Of a stretch of 64,000 bases of DNA, positions 1-9,900 are shown piece after piece. The notes under the pieces are model-generated. The model was given only the letters and a program-made list of their open reading frames with translations. It was not told the origin of the DNA and did not search any database. How positions within the stretch are numbered: the stretch's first letter is position 1; each line of letters opens with the position of its first letter. The translations under genes and the position numbers were made by a program. Source of the stretch: Klebsormidium nitens (Eukaryota; Streptophyta; Klebsormidiophyceae; Klebsormidiales; Klebsormidiaceae); NCBI GenBank assembly GCA_000708835.1, contig DF236965.1:334364-398363 (forward strand), written 5' to 3'.

Positions 1-230
1 CAGGACAGAGGAGCGTTTCTTCTTTTCTGCCCTCGAGAGTATTGTGGGTTGAATTCACAAAACGAAGGCAAAGCAACGTGCAATTGCTGTTTATGACATC
101 ATATGCTTTGCCGTTGTTATCTGTAGCACATTGCGTATCTCGCAAATGCATGATAGCAGACACCCGATGAAACGTGCAAAAAGTTTTTCGAGGCGCTTTG
201 ATACAACTGCGGACTTCTTCTGGTATGCAG

Positions 231-2700
231 GCCATGGCGCAAATGAACAAGCAGCTGAATTTGCCCGCCCTTCAGAATATCATGAGGGAGTTTGAGAAGC
301 AGAACGAGAGGATGGAAATGACAACCGAGGTGAGCGCTTCCGCAATTCTCTGTGTCTTGCCCGCAGGTTAGGAAGCACCTTAAGTACCCTTAAGCAACGA
401 ATTGCGCACGTTTAACCTTGTCGTCCATCGGACACGAATTGTGTGGCAGTAAGAAACTCTTCCCTGTTTTGCTGCATGCTGGTGACGAAGGGCTCGTTGA
501 TTGAACAAGCTTCCGTTGATACAAACCGACTGAAGTTTTCCTAGTTTTAGTTTTATATCAGGAGCTTAGAACGCATGTAGCATCGGCTTAAGGCACTGCG
601 TGTTTCACAAGAGCGCCAAACCGGGTCCCATGTGTGGGGAATAGCAAGCTCCGTTAAGCTTGTCGGCTGGTTTCCAGAAGTTCGTGGTTCCCTCCACATC
701 TTACGTGCGGCACCTCGGCTATGGGCTTCAGATCATGCTTAAGCAGTCGCAGTCTGTGCCTGCCTGAAGGTTTGAATCCAAGATGCTCCCGAAGATTCAT
801 ACCCGGACGTGCCACACCGTCCTCCGTCTTGCACTGTCCATCGTTCGGGCTAGCCAAACAGCGACGGATGTCGCAAGTTGGAGCCTAATTCCTTCCTTCT
901 TTTTGCAGGTGATGGGTGACGCCATGGATGACGTCTTGGAGGGCGAGGACGAGGAGGAGGAGACGGAGGAGCTCGTCAGCCAGGTGCTCGACGAGATTGG
1001 CGTCGACCTGGACTCGCAGGTCAGTTACCAGTTTGATACCTGTCGCTTTATCGTTTGTCTGGCGTTTGGCTTCTGTAATGTTCTATCATCATTTCTCAGG
1101 GTTCATTATTCGGGAGTTATGGCAATCTTTGCGATTGGTGATGTTTCAATTGTGGAAGGCTGGACGAGTTTGGCGTGGCCCTCTACTCGCAGGTCAGATT
1201 CCAGTCCGGTGCCTTCCGCTTCGTCCTTCATTTGCGCTCCGTCTTTTGGTACCTTCCTGAGGTTTACCGTTTTGGAGTTCGTTACTTCGTCAATTTTCTC
1301 GCGTCTTGATTGCTTCGTTAGCAAATTCTGCGATCCATGACAAAGACGTCGTCTAACGACCTCTGCGGGTTGGGACAAGGTGGAATTGAAAAGCTTGGAC
1401 GATTTTTGCGCAAGTTTTGACTGGCAGGTCGGTTTTCGTCTCACAACGTTCGTTTTAATCTCCTGTTTTTGTCCTCTCCTTTCGGCTCGATCTCCTCGCG
1501 TAAAAGAAGCGGAGCGCTCTGTTTGCGGACAGTCGTCTTCCTCCTTACAAGCTGAATTGGTGGAGGATCTGCGTTTGTTTCGTCTAATGACAACGTTCAT
1601 AGATGAAGCTGGTGCTTTGTTCCTTGCGAGAACGAACCTGGCGGCTTGAGTGCAAGACTCCACTGCCGTTTACGGGCTTAATTTTGTCTGAAAGAAGGAC
1701 GGTGCAGTTTGGTGCCCTCTGTTGGGACCACGAGTCGCTTCAGCCTCGATGCCGTTCCAAATGATAGCCCACGAAAGCACACCGCAAGAGCTCTGCACAG
1801 CACTGACGTCAGCCTTCTCTTTGCAGCTCGTGAGTGCTCCCGCCAACGCCGCAAAGGTGCAACAACCCGCTGCCGCGACGAAGCAGGCGCAACAAGCGGC
1901 GGCGGAAACGGCGGGCGGGGCGGATCCGGGAATCGATGACGACTTGCAGGTCAGCTTTCATTCTGTTATTACCGATGCTTTTTCTGGTTAGATAACAGAG
2001 ATTGTGCTCAAGCTCCCAAGCTCTCTCAAGTGACCAGGTTCATACCGTACGTAAGCGCAGGAGTGCGTCTTTGATGCATCTCATGGTCGAAAGCGTGTCT
2101 TCAATTGGAGTGCTCTTTTGTTTCTTTCTTCAACAATACTTTCTGTTATCTTCTGAGGCTGCGCCTTGTGCTTTCGCAAGAAGAAGCGATAGGACATGGC
2201 CTTTTGCACCAGACATGTAAATCTGGCTTCTATGCTTGTCAGCGTCTGTGCTAGGGAGTCCCAGGTGTTCTTGGTCAGAGGCGACTGGCACCATGCTTTC
2301 ACAGGTTATTAAACAGCGCAATCTGCCTTTTCCGGGAGGTCATTCTGCCTTTTCCGGGAGTGCTGCTCTCAGAAACTCACCTCACAGATTCCGTCAAAGA
2401 TTCGAGTACCTTCTTCTGATCCCGGGTCCTGTGAGGTGTTCGATAGTCTCTCCGTCCCAGGTCTCTTGCCCCTCTCAGATAAAGGCAAGAGCCATTTTGT
2501 CAGCCGCTCGCCTGAAAATCTGGTAATAAACAAGTGTGTCTACTGGCTCTAGCTTTGAGATGCCAATTCCCGCTTCTCTCGTTTGGGGGGAAGAGGGGTG
2601 GCTAACATTGCAACATTTAGAGCCGCCCCTTGACGATCTGTAGAAAGCTCATTTTTGTCTTTGCGTGCAGGCCCGATTAGATAACCTGAGGCGGATGTAA
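231..2700 (+). CDS. VPS2: ESCRT-III subunit VPS2/CHMP2A, 3' part
   Basis: Charged ESCRT-III subunit that polymerises with VPS24 and VPS20/SNF7 on endosomes and recruits VPS4 for membrane scission. The 5' exons lie outside the window. Four exons are seen: 231-329, 909-1019, 1827-1949 and 2671-2700, all joined in phase 0 with GT-AG introns. The first reads AMAQMNKQLNLPALQ and a FEKQNERMEM stretch; the second gives the acidic EGEDEEEETEELVSQVLDEI segment; the third is Ala/Gln-rich; the last encodes ARLDNLRRM and a stop. This end is the C-terminal MIT-interacting motif 1 bound by VPS4, with the spacing seen in plant VPS2.1. The intron between 1019 and 1827 carries decayed copies of the exon edge. 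Family assignment is very secure; the N-terminal half is simply not in view. Confidence 0.93.
1160..1470 (+). repeat. Decayed copies of a VPS2 exon edge inside its intron
   Basis: Two stretches, starting near 1162 and 1396, resemble the last 33 bases of the upstream exon (which ends at 1019) plus about 45 bases of following intron. The exon reads LDEIGVDLDSQ before GTCAGT. Copy two would read LDEFGVALYSQ before GTCAGA, and copy three LDDFCASFDWQ before GTCGGT. All three stay open and keep a CAG|GT junction, so they look like old tandem duplications of an exon-intron boundary. Whether either copy is spliced is unknown. Confidence 0.6.
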
Positions 2701-4164
2701 TCTTGCTTTCGACCTGGTCAACGACCTTTCTTCTAGATTTTAGGAGACATTCCAGCCGCACAATATATGTACAGAAGACTTGCAATGTCGGGCGCCTGAT
2801 TGCTTATATTTGGACTTTGGTTTGCCTCTGGCAACTTCTATCCGTTCTGTGCGAGATGCAACTCGGATGATTGAATTTACGAATGGCAGAGCCGGAAGCA
2901 TTCTCACCACTTGCGGTCCCCAAGATGGCAAGCATGATTCTGTTTGAAGAACAAGTCAGACACTTGTTCCGTCTTCCATGCTTCAATACGAAATAGCTCT
3001 CAGATAAAAGGCATGGTGATTATAATATACCATGACAATCATGAATAATCCACATGCCAAGAAGCAGAAATGGACGCTGACATGCTACCTCAAAGCGGCA
3101 TCCAATACCTTGAAAGGTCCTGCAAACTTATTTCACTGTAGCTAGTTATCTACTAGGTACTAGCACTGGCTTTGCCTTTGCCTGAAACTGGCCAACAACA
3201 TGCGCGCAGTGCGTTCTCTGGCAAGCAGAGGAACTCTGCCATGCAGCCAGGAAACGCGTGCAAAAAGACCTGTCGCAAGCGCCCGCCTTCAACGGTCATG
3301 CATGAACAAATATGCTATAAGAGTCCAGCTAACGGTAGTAGCCAGGCTGTGTGTAATCGTTTTCCTATTGACAGACCTCGACTTTCCTCCCGAGCGGTTT
3401 AGCGGTGAGGTAAGCCTCGCTTGGGGATGGCCGCTCGCTTCCGAGTCCTCATCCAACCCTCGAACTTCTTCGCAACTATTATGCCAGCTGTGATCCCCGG
3501 CTTCTCCACAAAGTCATGGGCGGGGTAGGCCATAAGAAAAATTACTGTAGGATATACAAATCGAGGGGATTCGTCGGTGCTATGAAGTTTGTGACGAAGC
3601 ACAGTCCCAGTGGGTGCAAGAGATACATGCTGCAGCTGAGGTCGCCCGTGATTCAAAACAGCGGTTTCGAACTAGCTCATCACTCGAGCCCATGATCCTG
3701 CAAGCATGCGAGAAAAGTTCCGATCTTGCTGAACAAGCCGGACTGCTGCAAGTATGGAGGTACTTTGAGCCGTGGACAACTGGTCAAATTAAAGTCTCCT
3801 TGCACTTTGCACCGTTGTTTTCCGCACTCGCATGAGAAATCGTACCTTTGTTTTCCGCACTCACATAAGAATACGAACAACCCGCAATTTTCAATGGAGC
3901 TTATTCAAAATATGGTAAGTTATGAAGAGTTCCTTATGCGGCCTGCCAGCTTTTCTAAGAAAGACTGGTTCTATGTAAGGAAGCTCGTATATGCAGTACG
4001 GCAGAGCCGCTTCATCGACAAAGTCTACCTAGGCATGACGCCTTTGCACTATTTAGCTCATTCACATCTGAGACTCATTCACTTTTGAACGAGCCACGTG
4101 GCGCTGCCGGCGTGCCTATCAACACATCTCGAGTCCATAATATCTGACCAAGGTCTCGACAAAA
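2701..4164. other. Intergenic region between convergent genes
   Basis: It lies between the VPS2 stop and the 3' end of the minus-strand root-cap gene. I see no ORF with a recognisable domain and no convincing exon chain. A two-copy imperfect repeat sits near 3814-3880. Confidence 0.5.
3814..3880. repeat. Two-copy imperfect tandem repeat, period 34 bp
   Basis: The 15-mer TTGTTTTCCGCACTC occurs at 3814 and again 34 bases later, each followed by a related CA-rich tail. No function is suggested. Confidence 0.6.
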
Positions 4165-4250
4165 CTCAATCTGACCTGACTAAGAACTCAACTACGCTCA
4201 ATCTGACCAAGAACTCAACTACTCTCAATCCGAGCAAAAACTGGACTACG
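4165..4250. repeat. Three-copy 27-bp tandem repeat
   Basis: Units begin with CTCAATCTGACC or a variant at 4165 (with a short insertion), 4197 and 4224, and end in ACTACG or ACTACT. The block lies just downstream of the stop codon of the minus-strand root-cap gene, so it probably falls in that gene's 3' UTR or terminator region. Confidence 0.7.
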
Positions 4251-4273
4251 CTCATTGTGCAAAGAAGTAAACT

Positions 4274-7200
4274 CTAAATCAAGCAGCTAACGTAACCAGC
4301 GTCGCTGGAGCAGCGCAGGGAGTGGGAGAAGACCGGTTCCTCCAACCGGGAGCCTCCCATGAGGCGACGGGTGAGGGACACCAGGCTCGGGGCAGAGAAC
4401 CGGGAGAACTTGCAGTCGGTGGCCATCAGGTCGGAGGAGATGTAGTCTGCACATGACAGAAAGTTGTCAGGATAATCGAGCTGGCAAGTCTGAGGCTCGT
4501 CAGCTTGGAATCGGCAGCACTTGACGCTCTAGTAATGATTCGCCAATTTGAGGAAGGAGTCTGTCATCGTGAACAAGATTATCCGACTGATTTGGTTACT
4601 TGATTTGGGCATCAAGTACGAAGGAACGCCCGAAGACTGGACGGCTGCGTAAAGCTTACAGCATCAAGCTTATGGCGTTTCTTGCCTGAGCACAGGTCTT
4701 CAGCTGATTGTTCAGTTAGGCGGGTTTTTATCAGCTAGCTGAGCAAATAGAAAATAGACGGCGAGAGAGGAGGATCTCTGTTCATAAATGCCAGATCGAT
4801 CCGTTATCCCCTTTCTTCACTTTCTCTGCCCCTCTGCCCCTCTGCCCCTCTGCCCCTCTGCCCCTCTGCCCCTCTGCCCCTTTGTTCTACAAGCGCTAGC
4901 CTTTCTGTTTTCTCCCATCTCTTTGCTCCTCCGGAGAAATTCCAGATGATCGAGATGAAAGGCGACATTCAGGCGTCAAATTGCCTTACCATGGTCGCCA
5001 CCCTCGACGACGTCCGCCTGGTCCATCTTCAACTCGCTGCTGCCCGCGACCACGTGGAGACGTTCCGGCTGGAAGGTCTGGCCCAGGATGCCGTGAGCGG
5101 AACCTGCGCGGAAAGCGAAACGGAATCACATCAGCAAGGGGAACGAAAGGAATGGACGATACTGGGAGGTCGTAGTAATTGGCTTAAAGAAGACACAAAA
5201 TCTGCCTCTCTGATTAAAGGAGTTTCCGCGCCTTTCGGCGCGCTGACTACATTCAAAGAACGATGACCAGCTCAGCCTAGTAATTCACCTTTGTTCCATT
5301 CTACCACACGACTCTCAATGCATTATACAAAACCCTCGGCTTTCGAGATTATGCTTCGAACTCTCTCCATTCTTCGTCTGTCTCTCAGGACATCGTTCAG
5401 AAAGGGCTTACGTACTAGAACTGAATCAATGCTGCCCACTCTCAGGACGAGTTTCTCGCAGGGTATCGGATGACGTACTGGTGATGTTCATGACGTCAAC
5501 GTCAAAGTCGATATGGTGGCCGTCGGGGAACTCGTGCTCGCTGGCGGTGAGCGTCGTCTGGAAGTGGCCCTTAAGCGTCAGCGTCAGCTTCGCCGTTTCG
5601 GACGTCCGCGAAATGGTCACCAGCCCGTCGTCGGACGTCCACACGTTGCGCCCGCTCGCGGGGAGGCTCACGCGGACGGGAGATGCGTCGTACTCCACGA
5701 GGAAGACGTCCGAAACGTTGCTCGCAAAGTCCTCCTCCTGAGAAAGAAGCGTGCATAGGTTTGAGTTTGAGAACAACGATAGCTTGGCAGAGTGCTGGAA
5801 TGCTAAATGGAAATAAAGCTTGGGTTTTTTGGAAGGTTTCAGATTCCAGATCCGGGAAGAAAGACAAGGTGAAGTCTCTCAACCATCTAAACCATCTAAA
5901 GAGCCTCGCTCGGAATTTTCGAAAGAGCGTTACTGTACTTTACGCCTTTGCTGATAAATGTTTCTGGTAAAGCTAGGAAGCAGTGAGATTGTCGCGCAAG
6001 CTGCGGCTAAGACCAAGCCCATGTCTGAACGCCAACATTTTCAACACTTACAAGAACGAGGAACGATCGCTTCTCACAGCATTCGGTTTTAGCTTCCCAA
6101 GATTGGATGACTTTTCTCATTCGCTTTCATTGTGTGAGTCCTCAGAGCATCCGGGTTTCAGCTGCGCAAGTTTGGGAGTTTTTCCTCTTTCGTTTGTTTG
6201 GAATAAAGTCCAGAACTCACAGAGACGAGGTGGACGGAGAGGGAGTGCTGCTTGTTTCCGGCGACGAAGACGAAGCCCAGCTGGTCCATCCACGTGCCGT
6301 CCATGCCGGTCTCGAGGCCGTTCTGGCCGATGAAGTGCGCGTTCAGGTGGAACGCCTTGTCGGAGATGAGGCAGAAGGACTTCTCGGGGACACCTGTGGA
6401 AGGGCAGATATTGAGAAAGTTTAAAGTTCCCAAAATCTAGATTTGGAGCTCCACAGAAGTGCAAAGGCACGCAGCGATGTGAAGAAATCAATTCCGGTGA
6501 CCGGAGGCAGAGGCGTTTCGGCTTCCTCTGGTTGCATCGACAAGGGACTCCTGTCAAATTTTGCCGACAAGTCAAGCCTTTTGCAAACGAAGCAAGATGC
6601 GGAATTTGGCGACATGCAAGGCTGATCAAAACTCAACTTGACTTCGCAGGCAGAGCCGAAGGCTTACCATGGAAGTCGTACCTCACGCCATTGCCTCCAA
6701 CGAAGTGCTGCACAGCAAGGAGACGGCATCAGATGCAGTCTGGGCGTGTAGCTCTGTTCTGAGGGCGTGGTCGACGCGGGTCCCTCTTTGAGGGAAGGCT
6801 TCTCCTTGCTCTCAAGATTTCTCGAGTCGAGCTGAAGATTTCGAAGCGACGTCTGAACGAGTAAGCAGGGCTGGCAAGTCCTAAAGTTTGGCGAGTTTTC
6901 AGTCTACAAACCAGCTCAAAATCATTTTTTGTGAACGCCCATCTGAACCTCTGACACTGGGAGGAGATAGCGAGCTCCTTCAAGCAGAACTCCAGCTGCG
7001 CACTTTAGGCTTCAGCTTGGAAAAGGGCTCAAGCCATGGATCTCGATCTCATGAAAATGGAGTTCTGATTTCTCAGCTCGACTCAGCACCCACTCGCCCC
7101 CAGCACTTCTAGACGCGCCAGACTAGCAGTACACACCCCCAAAGTGAGTCCTAACATCACACCCCTGCCCTAAGGCTACAATGCCAAGCCCACTGTCTTC

Positions 7201-7692
7201 TCATCCACCAATAAGCTGCCACGTGTCCCTGCTTACCGGGTCCCCGCAACCCCCGGTCCCCTGGGCCAAGGTGCACTTGCACGAGTCCTTCGCCGTCCGC
7301 TTCTCTGCCGGGATGGTCGAGTCGCAGACGCACTTGCCGCTACCGCCATCCTTGCGTCCAGAGGGACACGTCGGCTGCGGCGTGCAGCTCGATGAGGTGG
7401 ACTTGGAGGTGCACGCCTTGCACGTGCCCCTGCCGTCGAACAGAGTCCCGGACTTGCACTTGCAAATGTTGGAGGTGCCGAAGAGCCACCCCTTGCTGGA
7501 GTCGCACTTGGAGGTGTCCTTTGCTCTTGCCGCCTTGCAGCTCCCGCGCACGCCGTCGCGGGCCCCGTCGCAGAGGCACTTGCTGGCGCTTGAGTCGAAG
7601 AGGCGCCCGAACGAGCACGTGTTTGTGGCCGCCGCGATGGTGACAAGCGCAAAGAGTGCACCAGCGAGGAGCGCGGCGCGGGGGGCCGTCAT
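4274..7692 (-). CDS. Secreted Cys-rich protein with Root_cap domain
   Basis: Six exons on the minus strand: 7692-7237, 6707-6668, 6393-6221, 5737-5479, 5103-4990 and 4446-4274, all GT-AG and phase-consistent, giving 404 residues and a TAG stop. I start at the ATG at 7692 because it directly precedes a signal peptide (hydrophobic to about residue 22); an in-frame ATG at 7845 would add 51 residues and bury that signal. Residues about 24-150 are Cys-rich with many CxC and KC pairs. From residue 153 on the protein matches the plant Root_cap family: HFVGGNGVRYDFHG, then LNAHFIG, a GTWMDQLGFVF segment, GILGQTFQP, and DYISSDLMATDCKFSRF at the C-terminus. In land plants these proteins are linked to root caps and the cell surface; here an extracellular role is inferred. 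The Cys-rich part may bind wall material, but no such function is shown by sequence. Confidence 0.85.
4825..4882. repeat. CTGCCCCT minisatellite
   Basis: About seven head-to-tail copies of the 8-mer CTGCCCCT, ending in CCCCTTTG. It lies in the last intron (4447-4989) of the root-cap gene. On the transcribed strand it is purine-rich. Confidence 0.9.
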
Positions 7693-8881
7693 GCTGGCTC
7701 CGGGAGGGAGAAGGGGGAGGTATGGAGCTCCCCTTGGCTGAGTGAGGTTCTGGGATGGAATGGATAGTGGAGCGATGAGGGATTGAAAATGACCTGGAGT
7801 CAGTGGCTTTTGTAGGTGTTTGTTTGGACTTGAAGCTGTGGCCATCAGCAGAGTTTATCGCTTGAGCTGCACCTACTGGAGTACAACCAGTACTGTCACT
7901 GTCATCACGTACCCAGCTTCAAATGAGCTGGATTAGAGTACCCACTGTATCCCACTGTATCTATAGACTAGGTATCATGGTAGTCCGAGTGGGCTGCTCG
8001 TGCATAACTTAGCCCGGCGTGTTCGGAAAAGAATGACGGAGGCACGCTTCAGATGTTGCTTTCGGTGTAGCCACTCTTGACCGATGGCTTCAGATCGTCA
8101 AGAGCCAAATGTGGTCAGTCCCACCACGCTGCTCCACTGCTACTGCTACGAGACTACCGTTGGCACGACTACGCGTCCTTGGACCGTGCACAGTCTGTAC
8201 CCGGCCGGACCGGTACAAACCTTCAGTACTGTGCATACGGTAGCTGCTAAGATTGCGCACTCCGGAATAGGTACATTACCTACTTACTGCGTATGTCCTC
8301 ACCTGGTGACATCGAGCTTGATATGTACCTACTGTTACTATTAGGTACCTATACCTAGATTCTAATACCTAGGTAGGTAAGTGCAGATGTATCATGTATC
8401 ATGTGACTCATGAGTAGGTACGTACCTACCATAGTTTGGTACCCAATCTCCAACATCATTGCAAAAGCATGGCGAGATGGCGAGAATTCCGGAATCCTTT
8501 TAGGTCGTCTCCTTCATCCTAGGTACCTAGTAGGTACCGTAGTCCGACGTGACGATTCCGAATAGAAAATATTTATTTGCATTCGGAAAGTCAGAAATTC
8601 GGATTTCCCTTCCGGAAAGTGAAGATTCGGAAAAGTAAAATAACTCTGAAATGGGTCTCGGAAGCCGTAAAAACTGCCAAAAACAGCCAAAAACTCCCCT
8701 TTCGAGTGAGTCCATAGGGCATTTGGATTTTGGTCAGAGTCAGCATAAATTGTTCCACTTTCCTAGCTGGTCGGATTGTTGGAAAATTCTTCGATCTAGG
8801 TACCTAGGTAGGACGGTCCTAGTCACTACGTTCGGAATCATCACGTTGGTCCCAACTTTATTCGTCAACTTTGTACGTACA
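7693..8881. other. Upstream region of root-cap gene
   Basis: This is the 5' flank of the minus-strand root-cap gene and part of the 2.2-kb divergent gap to the 4CL-like gene. No coding exon is recognised. Between about 8335 and 8816 short palindromic words of the type TACCTAGGTA and GGTACC recur at 8341, 8369, 8416, 8519 and 8799. No convincing core promoter is visible. Confidence 0.4.
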
Positions 8882-9376
8882 GGAGAGGGTTCACATTGGA
8901 CTTTCGATCAATTTTCGCTTTGTTTTGAGATGTACCCAGATGACGTGTGCTGACGTCGTAACAGCGAGTTCTGAAGTTGGGTTCACATTGGGAAAACTGC
9001 TGTCGAATGCATTATCAGTTCCGGGCGGAGACCACGTGCGATCACGTGGATGTACAGAATGGTACACTTGGTACACTTTGACGTCATAACTTTCGGCCGA
9101 ACTGCGCAAGAGTGACTCTGAGCCGCTCGATCGCTGAGTCGGACGTCATAATCGGAAAACATGTTTTCGAAAGGCGGTCGCCGACCGCCTTCGAAAACAT
9201 GTTTTTCGGAGGTCATTTTGGGTCCAACCTTCGATGCCGAAAGAATTTTGATGTTTGTAACTTTGACAGTTGGCAAAGCGCGTTCCGGATCATGACGTGT
9301 GCTTCCGTCATCGCAGTAACTTCGTGTTTTCAAAGAAGGATAATCTGGTCCGCAAAGTCCAATGTGAACCCTCTCC
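8882..9376. mobile_element. MITE-like foldback element with 23-bp terminal inverted repeats
   Basis: Positions 8882-8904 and 9354-9376 are perfect reverse complements (23 bp, beginning GGAGAGGGTTCACATTGG). The core GGGTTCACATTGG recurs internally near 8979. The middle holds a second, near-perfect palindrome at 9153-9208. The 495-bp body has no credible ORF. I do not see a clear target-site duplication, so the superfamily is undetermined. Confidence 0.6.
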
Positions 9377-9900
9377 AGGCTGGCAAGGTTGCTGAGCACT
9401 GAGCAGTGAGCAGTGGGCGGAACAATCGACGGTTGCTGCTGCATGCTGATGCGTTCTGCTATACAGGCCGTCGATCAAGATTGCGACAGGTGCTGATGTC
9501 GCCTTCCAGCCTCAGGGGCGCTGCATGCAGCTTGGTTCTGTTCCATGCCGTGACACCTCTGTTGACAAGCTACCTCCTGGTACCCGCTGCGGCGCTGCCA
9601 CCAGTCACAGGGAAAGAGCATTGCAAGCAGATGCCAGCAACGCCAATCTGGAATTCTAGGATCGTAGAAACGAAGGGACATGCGGGGCAAGCCGTCGCTT
9701 TCAAGAATTTTCTGGAGTCCCTTTCCCTGCACCAATCTGGTCTTTCAACACCCGAACACTGGGGAAGGGTGTGAAGTATTCTGAATGTGAAGCTTCCTCT
9801 CAGCAATTTTGAGCTTCAGCCTTCTCTATCCGTTGTCTCCAGCAAATTTCCTGCAGTGTAGCTTCCGTAATCGGTCCTCAACCAAGCCGGGCGCAGAGAA

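Noticed and set aside
9406-9774. 122-residue plus-strand frame just upstream of the 4CL-like gene
   Set aside because: No domain, and its position fits 5' flank or 5' UTR of the 4CL-like gene.
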